Shown here: positions 26,886 through 35,618 of the stretch, piece by piece
Position numbering within the stretch: position 1 is the first letter of the stretch
Layout of the letters: each line of letters begins with the position of its first letter
NCBI RefSeq assembly: GCF_009870125.1
Contig: NC_046680.1
Location: 11,904,001 to 11,968,000 of the forward strand
Source of the DNA: Drosophila pseudoobscura
Lineage: Eukaryota; Arthropoda; Insecta; Diptera; Drosophilidae
Length of the DNA stretch: 64,000 bases
Direction of reading: 5' to 3'
Made by a program: the position numbers and the translations under genes
Notes under the pieces: generated by a model
The model's database searches: none
Seen by the model: only the letters and a program-made list of their open reading frames with translations
Told to the model about the DNA's origin: nothing

Positions 26886-26970
26886 CAGTGTGACCGCGGA
26901 CTTATCGATAAATATAGAAATATACCGAAACATACCGCCTCATTTTCAAAATATACCGTAAATGTACTGA
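26886..26970 (-). promoter_or_regulatory. housekeeping-type promoter cluster (motif 1, DRE, motif 6), probable arr promoter
   Basis: Three known Drosophila core-promoter elements sit within 85 bp. CAGTGTGACC at 26886-26895 is motif 1 (GGTCACACTG) read on the minus strand. TATCGATA at 26903-26910 is a perfect DRE. Several ATATACCG/ACATACCG copies follow at 26919-26965 and match Ohler motif 6 read on the minus strand. The motif 1 orientation favours leftward transcription, towards arr. The leftward sequence contains two tiny upstream open frames (starts near 26854 and 26785). Target gene is inferred. Confidence 0.55.
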
Positions 26971-27370
26971 CAAATTCAAGTTTTATTTTACATATTCCTC
27001 GTTTTTGATATTCCGTGGAATATTAGCTAGCTATATAGAACATTTAGCCGCGCCCACATAATTTTATCCGATTCGTGAACCTATTTTCTGCTTGACTGGC
27101 CTATTCTAAATACTTGCTTTTACTGGATCTTGTCTAAAAAGAGGTTTTAGCGAAATAGGTCAAACAAAAAAGGGTTTTAGCAAAATAGGTAAAAACAAAA
27201 AAAAAACGAAAAAGGATATTCGTTCCTATTGCTCCATTTTGATGTTCCGTTGAATAATTCTGGCTAACTAAAACCTTTAGTTTTGCCCACGGAATTTTAG
27301 GACATTGATAAATACGTTTTCTGCAAGATTGGCTAGTTTCTTAGTCCTTACTTTTATTGTATTGTATTAC
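26911..27370. repeat. dispersed repeat copy A with internal tandem duplication
   Basis: Starts with the ATATACCG cluster. It then shows two diverged tandem units (about 27000-27170 and 27230-27370), each with TTCCGTxGAATA, then GCCCAC-(A/G)-xAATTTTA and (TA)TTTTCTGC blocks. Between them lie two GGTTTTAGC(G/A)AAATAGGT segments near 27142 and 27173. The same blocks recur at 43.2-43.7 kb, which shows this is a repeat family rather than unique DNA. Confidence 0.6.
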
Positions 27371-28463
27371 TGGTATTTAAAGACATGATGCGTGTATAGG
27401 CCTTTTTATACCCTATTTCGTTAATTTAATAAGAAGAATGTATGAAAACCAATATCCTTTTTCCTAGGGGCCTCAGAATGTTTCCCATGTTGCATCGAGC
27501 ATGGAATGCCCAAAGCAAAAATCGCGTCGCTTCCGTTTCAAATCCGTTTCAGTTAACAAAACCGTTTCCGTTAACGTGCGATATATTTGAACTTGTGGAA
27601 AACGGCACCTAACCACATGAACAAATAAGATTAAGATAAGATTAAATAAGATTAAGCCCAAGATGCTTGAGCATCACCATTCATTTTTCAACTGTTTTTT
27701 TTTTTAATAAAATCTACTTTATTTGATTGTGTATTGGGTGGGTATAAGGGGTATTGGGTTTAAAATAACGACTAATAAATCGATTTTCAGCGAGACTTAC
27801 CATCCATATATACAACACGTACGTAAAGGTTGATATTTTCCGCAGCTCCGCTCCTGATAGAACAGAACATAGTAATATGGCAAAAGTTGTTCTCGAGTAA
27901 AATAAGAGAAACACTAATGCGGAAAGAGCATCTCGCATTGCAGAGGAAGTCAAGATACCTCCACTGAAAGGCGACCTTTAAGCTGGTCTCCCGTTTTCCC
28001 AGCTGCAACGCGTGCAGGTGTTAATCGAGGGATTGATTTGCGAATAGAGTTCTTCTCTGGAAAGTCGTTCCACGACTTACGTCCTGCTTCACCATTATAA
28101 GGATTAGAACTTGTTCAAAATTCAAGCCACTATAGAAAGATGTCACAAAAGGATCCTACACAAAACACATAGTTTTCAAAGTTAAGACACATTTAAAACG
28201 GCAGAAATCTTTCAATGTTGTCTTGATATATCTCCAGGTATAGGCATTGTATATAAACAATCGTATGAAACGAACGAAAAACTCAATAAAAGGGCACTCA
28301 TTTCTCACCGATATATTTTTTGGACATCGGTACAGTATATACAAATTATTACAAAAAAGTGACAAAAAAGCTATTTTTATATAAATCTTTTGGAGGAATA
28401 TGGGAAGTTCTCAGTATTTAGTATAATATCAGATTTCAATGTAGAGGTTTAAAAAATGCAACA
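27371..28463. other. intergenic, downstream of the Toll-like gene
   Basis: AT-rich sequence; the right-hand part is probably 3' UTR of the leftward Toll-like gene. I see no supported gene, RNA or site. Confidence 0.4.
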
Positions 28464-31400
28464 TTAATCATTGCGATTTAACACAGAAAATTCTATTGCT
28501 TCTGGATCAGGCTGATGATCATGTCGCAAATTAACATGGGGCATTGAGTATACTAGCTTGTTCCAAAAATTGGGATCGTCTCGTTTGAGATACGTGTTCA
28601 GCACCATGTAGGTCCGCAACTCGCTGTCGAGATCATCAAAGTTCTCCACTTCGGGATAGAGGACCACAATGAGGCGCTTGCATCGATCCTGGGAGGTGGC
28701 ATGCAGAGCGAGCCGGAACTCCAGTCGCCCCCACGTCGAGTTCAGGAAGTTGTTCGTCATCAGGATGATGATGCGCTTCGAATCCTTTACAGATTGACTG
28801 ATGCACTCGGGAATGGACACGCCCACGAGCCAGTCGCGCAGATAGAAGCACAGTCGGAAGCAGTGGTCACCATTTTCCAGTCTATCCACGAACTCCTCAA
28901 TGAGCTCCTCGTCCTTGTGGGTGAATGATAGAAACGCATCGAACTTCTTCTGTTTGTCGAATTCCCGTCGGGCGGCGAGATTTAAGCAAACATTGTGCTC
29001 GTAGAACCAGACTAGGAGAGGCTGTTTGATGTAAATCATCAAGTTTATAGTTAAAATCACTAGCATGAAAGATATGGTGAGGGTCACATAGTGCACGGTG
29101 CCGGAAGGGCATAAATCACTCTCATCTGTGAGGATCATTAGCTTTCCCGTGCCAACGCAGTAGATGTCTGTTACATTTTCGACATACCGCGAACGGCTCT
29201 TCACAAAGTGCAGAAAATCTTTCTCCTCGCAATTGCAAGTCCAAGGATTCCCAGAGAGTAATACCTTCAGCTGTGTGGAGGCTCTCCTCTTGTCGAAGAA
29301 CATCCGCATCTGATGACTTAGCACCGAAATGCTATTGTTTCTTAAGTCGAGAGTTGTTATATTCTCAGGCAGTTGGTTGATTTCAGTAAGTCGATTGTTG
29401 GCCAGATATAAATGTCCTAACTTTGCATATCCGCGCAGGGAATTGGGGGGCAAGGCTTCGAGATAATTCCCTTCGAAATGAAGAGTCGATTGTCCAGATA
29501 TTGGTGTAGGTAAAGGAGGTATTGCTTTGAGTCCTTTAAATCTGCAGTCGATAATCATTGAAGGCACTGTAGAATTATCTAGACAGCAGATGCAGGCCTC
29601 TGGACACGTTCCTGAAGAGAAGATATTACAACGATCCAGGGCGTCGGTATACTCCAGCGGTTCCTTTTGCCTCAGAAATGAAAGGAAGGACTTTGCCCTG
29701 CAGTCGCACTTCCAGGGATTTGCGGATAGTCGAATCTCCAATACGGCACTTTCCTCGCGTTCTCTAAAGAAATCGACGACCTGATCTTCGAGAGCCTCCA
29801 ACTGGTTTTTTCGCAAATCCAAAAGTGTGATGTTCTTGGGAATCAAGTGAAATGGCAAGTCCGCTATTTTATTATCGAACAAATGCAGTTCTCTCAGGGA
29901 ATCATGACCTAATGAGTGTGTAATGATCTCTACCTTATTTGTATCCAGCTGAAGTATGGCATTGTAAGGTATTGCATGCGCAAGTAGAGGATAATAGTTT
30001 ATATGAGCACTCCTACAGTCGATCATAAAATAATCTGTGCTCCGGTTAAAGCAACAATGGCATCCATCAGGACAAGCTGCATTCAGATGATGAAGATACA
30101 CCGAGTCCGCCCACCATTTTAAATTACTCCCTAAAGACCGACGGTAAATTTTGTGCAAAAAGTGCATAAAAATATTTTCATTGCAATTGACGATCCATTG
30201 GTTGCCACACTGCAGGAAATCACCAAGATTTGAGAGATATTTGATCACGTCTTTGTCCAGTGTTTGGATGTTATTGTACCTGATGTCCAAAATATTCAAT
30301 TTACTTGGTAGCCGATCAACCCTAAGACTAGTCAATCTATTACTGGAAACAATTAAACTTTTTACGTCATTATATCCACTCAAAGTGTTGTTGGGCAGCT
30401 CTATTAGAGAATTTCCTCTCAGGTCCAGGGTCGTCGATCCTCCAGTAATCGGAATTGGTAATGGTGGGACATATGTAAGTCCACGTCTTGAACAATCTAT
30501 ATGTAAAGTCATATTTCCCCAATAAAATTGACACTCGCATTTAGCAGGGCACTTTATTCCGTTGATTCCGAGGGTAAATTTGCAATTCCGTCGGTTTAAG
30601 TTGCAAATTATTGCTGTTATATTCTCATGGGGTTCGTATTTATCAACTTGAATCAACTTTAACCTGGAATAGCCCTCGAAATATTTCATATCCACCTTTT
30701 GATTGACTTCCAGAACAACATTCAGCAAGCTCTTTTGTAGATTGTCAGATCTAAAACAGTAAATACCAAATCACTCGTAGATTAAGGGCCGCCAAATAAG
30801 GACTAGTAGAATCAAGTGGTGTTTTTTTAAAACCTTTTACGAACCTTAGGAAAGAGAGATCCTCTACATTGGTCCTGGTAAAATTTAATGTCTGTAAGTT
30901 TTTCAAATTGTTGAATACTCTTGAAGTGAGGTTTTTAAAATCTATACCATTAAATTTCAGAAATTTTAAATTGGTTTTTTCTGCTAAAATTGTCCTGTTC
31001 ATCCAGAGTGAAGAATATTCGTATGGTCCCCAATAAAAAATTGCAATGCCTTCTAGATGATTCAGGCTCATGTGAATGTAGTCATTAATAAAATATGTAA
31101 ACCTGTCGAAAACAATCGTTAGATACTTCGATCCATTTAAATAATGTAGATTGTTCTCATATATTTCAAAATATTGACTAAATAAATTGTATATCGACAC
31201 TTTCTGTACACCGAGATCTCTGAGATAGTACACTCCAGGACGAAGTGTGGAGTTCTTAAAAACTCCCACACTTAACTTTTTTAGCATGACATTAGTGTCC
31301 TTAGAAATGGCGACGATATTACACTCTTTGCAGTCGGCTTTAATCCACTCGATTGTCAAGTGTCCATGGTCTAAATCCAGCGTGAAGTCGTTGGTGATGA

Positions 31401-31557
31401 AAGTGGATCGATCTTTGCGGCACGTTCTGTCACTGGAACTGTTATTGCATGCACCTTTACAGTATATTTCACAGTAATCCTCTCTGATGTTTTCCAACAA
31501 CTTTTGAGCACTAAATGAATTTATTTGCAAGAGTATCAAAAATATATTCCACGACAT
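28464..31557 (-). CDS. Toll-like receptor with TIR domain, possibly Toll-3/4 clade
   Basis: Predicted 999-residue receptor in two exons, 31557-30845 and 30750-28464. The 94-nt intron has GTTCGT and TTTTAG borders and joins in frame. Start MSWNIFLILL gives a signal peptide. The ectodomain has a cysteine-containing N-terminal part, irregular leucine-rich repeats and three cassettes that each begin with a CPxxCxC cluster; the last two end in NPWxCxC caps. A membrane helix lies at about 790-812. The TIR domain, about 841-985, has box 1 FDAFLSFTHKD, box 2 RDWLVGVSIPE and box 3 FW, and looks functional. Toll receptors signal through MyD88/Tube/Pelle; whether this one does is unknown. Rapid divergence and cassette layout recall Toll-3/Toll-4 (inference). 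I know of no Toll gene between arr and cbc in D. melanogaster. No frameshift or stop is seen. Confidence 0.9.
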
Positions 31558-32098
31558 TTTTGGATGCGAACGATGTCGAAGATTGATTCAAACTAAACAA
31601 GCAAGACGAATATTTGTTGGGTAAGATCCCATTGGTTTCCCAGACGGAAGAAAAAGAAAGAAAAAACATTAATTTTATCATACTCCCAAAAGTGCTGTTG
31701 TAAATCCACTGGAGTGTCATAAATATTTAAGAACTGAAAGGAAGAGATTCAGTTAATTATTTTGACATACAGTCTCTCGACGACTATTCTACTGTTTCCG
31801 ACAAATAATCGGACTATTCCTGAGAGGATCGTGCACAATTTCTTAAAAACGGATATGGCAATGTTGAATTGACTTTTCATCCCGTATTCTCAGTGTGTGA
31901 ACAGAAGATTGGCTGTGTAAATTCTTTTTGGTGCTGTGTTCTGGCTGTTATTCCTTCTATTTTTCTATTCCCTTACGGTATATTTTAAAATGAATTTTAC
32001 TTATTATTGAATTCAAAGCCAATCACTAGTTGGCTCCATCGATCTAATTTTAATGTAGTGCTTAATAAACTCTAAATTAAATAAAAGTTAACCTAATG
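31558..32098. other. intergenic between Toll-like gene and cbc
   Basis: Holds the upstream region of the Toll-like gene (leftward) and the 3' end of cbc (also leftward). AT-rich, no open frame of interest, and no recognised core-promoter motif. Confidence 0.4.
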
Positions 32099-33552
32099 CT
32101 AGGTATGGTTGTCCATGAATTGCAGCTCCGACCACAGCAGCAGAGCGTTCGGCGGCAGGGGTCGTGGTTGCGGCGAGAGGAGCATAACGACTTGCCTTTC
32201 CATATCCACCTCGGTACTGTAAATTGCAGAAAGTAACTTTATCATAAATATCCCATTCGTGGTGTTTTCTATATACTTACACGCAACAGAAGCCTGCAAT
32301 ATTCGTGCCAATTACATCATCGTCCACGGACTCTGCAAAAGACAGGGCCAACACGTGATGGATCAGTGCCGGGGTTGGCGTTACAGCCACCACTTTTGTC
32401 TTGTTGTCCTCGGCCTTCATGCCGATGGGCATGCAGGAGTCTGGCAGCGGAGGGGCGCCAATTTTGTACAATCGCAGCTCCTGGAATTTCACCTCAAAGG
32501 AGAACGGATAGAATGGTGCACGAGCGTTGCCATAGAAGTATTCCTTGATACGCTGATCCCGGCACTCGTGCCTCAGCTCCTTGCTGCGCTCAACAACACC
32601 GCCACTCTTGGGCAACAGGACCACATGAACGCTTGAGGGCACATCCCGCAGCAGTTCGTTGTACAGTCGCTCCTGATCCAATACGAAAATAGCGCAAGCA
32701 CCATAGGCCCTGGCTGCATGAAGCAGATGCGCATACCCATGGCCCTTGACCCAGCCGCAGGTGTTGACTATGATGCCGGAGCTCTTTGCTGAAAGGTGGC
32801 TTACAGAATGCTTACAGATCCACACGAATGTCATCTACTCACTGCGCTTGTTCCCGTTAAGTGACTGCAGCGTGACCTCGGCCATCTTGGAGACCACTGC
32901 GTTGTAGAGGACACTATTGCCGCTGGGCGACTTGTGTCCGAAGTGGTAGACGAGCGGGGCGGTCTTGGGAAAACCTTCCTCGACACTGGCTGGCCTTTCG
33001 ATGAGTATGGTGGCCACATTGCCGGATATGGCGATTGCTCCCTGGCCCACATCTAGGTCCGCGTAGAGAGGCCGGCGCCCGACCCTGACTGCATAGTTCA
33101 GGAGAATCCGGCAGAGCGTGCTCTTGCCGACGTCCGTGGGTCCCACCACCATGGCCACCGGACCACGTCTATCCTTCTCCTCGGCCTCCGTGCGAAACTG
33201 TTCAAGTGCCGCGTGACAATTGACGTACTGGACCATCGGAGTCTCCTTGGATATGTAGCAAACGTCCATTTTGCCAGTGACATGAAGAACGCATCCTTGG
33301 TATGTGAAGATCGCCACCTTGGCCCCCATCCCAAACTCATATTTCTTTTTCTTAACCAACTCGGTGCCAAAGAGCTCCGCAAATCCATTGACTAGCTGTG
33401 ATGGAAGCAGGAAGAGTTACTGGCATTCCATTGCTTGGCGTGCGCTTACCTACTGTAACCAATACTTTGGCGTCCTTCTGCTCTATTTCAAAACGCAGCT
33501 CGGAGTCTGCCTCCAGGCTGAAGTCCTGACCTCTGTTTTGATGATCCGACAT
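32099..33552 (-). CDS. cbc: crowded by cid, Clp1-type polynucleotide 5'-kinase
   Basis: Homologue of Clp1, a nuclear RNA 5'-hydroxyl kinase that works in pre-mRNA 3'-end cleavage and with the tRNA splicing endonuclease. Four exons: 33552-33450, 33391-32843, 32788-32281 and 32216-32099, all GT-AG and phase-compatible. They sum to 1278 nt, so 425 residues, the usual family length. The P-loop GPTDVGKST lies at about 118-126, followed by the DLDVGQG Walker-B-like motif and then [10 protein letters not shown]. For exon 2 I chose the acceptor after CTAG, because only that one keeps the frame ([12 protein letters not shown]). Divergent from cid with about 200 bp between starts. Confidence 0.95.
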
Positions 33553-33759
33553 TCCAAAAATTTTAATAAATAAAAAAACGATGCTCAGAAAAACAGCTGG
33601 GCGATCAGTGCTGGAAATGGCGTGAGGGCTATGTATTTTAATGTATTTGAAATACGGTCACACTTGCAAAAAAAAAAAGCGGGAACACTTTAAACGACGC
33701 GTATCGTTGCTAGAAAAATTATTGTGTACGCAAATTTACATCGAACTTTGACAGCTATT
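33553..33759. promoter_or_regulatory. shared divergent promoter of cbc and cid, with motif 1
   Basis: The 207 bp between the two start codons contains GGTCACACT at 33656-33664, the core of motif 1 (M1BP site), preceded by an ATGTATTTGAAATAC stretch. Motif 1 is typical of constitutively expressed, TATA-less Drosophila promoters and can serve both directions. Which gene's start site it sets is not visible from sequence. Confidence 0.6.
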
Positions 33760-34533
33760 ATGCGACCACCGACAAAAAAAAGCGGCGGTCAGCGTGGTGG
33801 AAATCCTCCAAAGGCAACACAGAGGGACTCGGACTCTGGGGATGACAGCCCCTCATTCCAATCGCCCGATGATGAAAATGCTACCGACTACGGCTTGGAA
33901 TTTACCACAAGTAGTCTCAATCTCCAAAACTCTAACAGTCGACGCACCTCAACGGTGCGCAAGGACGTATCTGCTGCCCGTCGGACCCAACAGAATGAGG
34001 AGACGTCTGACGAAGAGAATCGGCCACCAGAACCAGCAGACCGTCGCGCCGGACAGAGGCAGGAGTCGTCCTCTCAGGAAGACAATCAAGCTCTAGAACT
34101 CAACACTTCAAATCGCAGTCTCCGTTCTTTAAATGCCCCACAGCCGCAGCGACCAAGAGCGAATCCACAGACACAACAGGCCCCTAGAGCTGCAGCGCAC
34201 CGCCGGAAACAGAGCAGACCTACAGACAGAGTCAGCCGTGTCGCCCTGATGCAACAAGAGATTCAACGTCTGCAGGCGACGCCCAAATTGCTGATACCCC
34301 GCCTGCCGTTCTCTCGCCTGGTGCGTGAAATAATCGTGAATTTAACCGGCTCATCTTCGGACTTTAGGGTTACCCAGGGCTCCATGGAGGCCTTGCAGAC
34401 GGCAGCGGAAATGTACGTTACCCAAAGACTCCAAGACGCCTATCTGCTCACTCTGCATCGTAGTCGAGTGACGCTGGAGGTGCGCGATATGGCGCTAATG
34501 GCATTCCTATGCAGCCATGGTCGCTTTAATTAA
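33760..34533 (+). CDS. cid: centromeric histone H3 (CenH3 / CENP-A)
   Basis: Replaces histone H3 in centromeric nucleosomes and specifies the kinetochore. Single exon, 257 residues from the ATG at 33760 (MRPPTKKSG). An in-frame ATG at 33724 would add 12 residues, but the later one fits the basic start of known CID proteins. The tail (about 1-165) is Ser/Gln/Arg-rich, with a DYGLEFTTS motif also found in D. melanogaster CID and several RR-rich blocks. The histone fold, about 170-257, begins LIPRLPFSRLVREI, carries a lengthened loop 1 (LTGSSSDFRVT) typical of Drosophila CENP-A, and ends VTLEVRDMALMAFLCSHGRF. Its place between cbc and bbc is the ancestral Cid1 position. The gene is intact. Confidence 0.96.
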   Translation: MRPPTKKSGGQRGGNPPKATQRDSDSGDDSPSFQSPDDENATDYGLEFTTSSLNLQNSNSRRTSTVRKDVSAARRTQQNEETSDEENRPPEPADRRAGQRQESSSQEDNQALELNTSNRSLRSLNAPQPQRPRANPQTQQAPRAAAHRRKQSRPTDRVSRVALMQQEIQRLQATPKLLIPRLPFSRLVREIIVNLTGSSSDFRVTQGSMEALQTAAEMYVTQRLQDAYLLTLHRSRVTLEVRDMALMAFLCSHGRFN

Positions 34534-34672
34534 TCACATGCTAAATATGCTAAGCTCTTTGTATTATAAAACAAATGTTATTTTATTCTATATTCGATTT
34601 AACTAATCACATGCTAAATATGCTAAGCTCTTGTATAAACAAATGAATGGTTCTTTTATTCTATTACTGTTA
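34531..34672. repeat. 73-bp tandem duplication spanning the cid stop codon
   Basis: TAATCACATGCTAAATATGC starts at 34531 and again at 34604. Similarity continues through AAGCTCTT, GTAT, AACAAATG and TTTTATTCTAT, with small indels. The first TAA is the cid stop codon, so the second copy lies wholly in the 3' UTR. Confidence 0.85.
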
Positions 34673-34676
34673 AGTG

Positions 34677-34682
34677 AATAAA
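34677..34682 (+). terminator. cid polyadenylation signal
   Basis: AATAAA about 145 nt after the cid stop. Confidence 0.6.
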
Positions 34683-34739
34683 CATTTTTTGTTAAGCCTT
34701 AAATAGAAAGTCGGGTTTAATTTGTATTCTGCAAATAGT

Positions 34740-34745
34740 TTTATT
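34740..34745 (-). terminator. probable bbc polyadenylation signal
   Basis: AATAAA on the minus strand, which would give bbc an about 870-nt 3' UTR and place its end within some 60 bp of the cid end (convergent genes). Confidence 0.45.
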
Positions 34746-35618
34746 CGTGTTTTCTTGTTTGCCTTTTGTAATGACTTGTCTTCCTTTTTGTTGTTGCGTC
34801 TTGTGCAACGTAGTCCATAATAGTTTCACTATAATGATGTGGCCATCAGGCGGGCACGCACGCCAACGCCAAGCAAAGATACAATAAGTTTTAGCTAGGA
34901 TGCATTAGGAGTGATCGTGCTTAGTTGTTCGCTCTAATATTACGGATTACAGATTAGGATAGTTAATGCGCTTTTTGAAATGAGTCACCATTTAGAATGT
35001 TGCGGCACATTAGATACACTAATAGGGAGCTACTGGCTAGCTCGACTCGGAACAGATTCAGGCAGAAAGTACTCCCTCCTTTGCCAATCGGGTTGTTGGG
35101 CGCTTAAACGTAAATTGAGCTTTTGCCTTGCCGATAATTGTGTTGGTTTGGGCTCAGGTTCGTTCTTCCTATTTTTCTTTTTGGCATTCGTCTTTTACAC
35201 AACAGTAAAAATACTGCCATCTAGAATCTAGACGTATTACAACTTACACAATTATAGAAAATATATATTTAGCCATATATAATTGATATAATTGTAAACT
35301 GTTTCTTAAAACTTAAGAGCAACATTTTTGCTTTGCCTTTTTGCTATCTCGTTCCTAATTCTTCGTTCCTGTTTGGTTTCTTTTTCTTTAAACACTGACT
35401 GTAAATTTTGTTGGGTTGCGTTTACACGGTTTGTATTACTTTCTCCTCGCCTCGTTTCCTACTCATTCTCCACATTCTCCTTACTTCTCCTCTATCAGCC
35501 AACTCTAACGACATAAAATTATAAAAGGAAACTAATTAATTTAATGGGAAACCGTTGTCCGTTGCGGCTTCGGTTGCAGCCCAGAGCAGAGCCCTTCTTC
35601 GACCAGGATTAAGGGCGC

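Noticed and set aside
30751-30844. Read-through of the Toll-like gene's exon 1 into a stop, giving a truncated receptor
   Set aside because: A 94-nt intron with good GTTCGT and TTTTAG borders restores one frame across both exons, so the gene is intact.
33724-33759. Upstream in-frame ATG of cid as the start
   Set aside because: It would add MYANLHRTLTAI, unlike the basic N-terminus of CID proteins. The ATG at 33760 fits better, though use of the first cannot be excluded.
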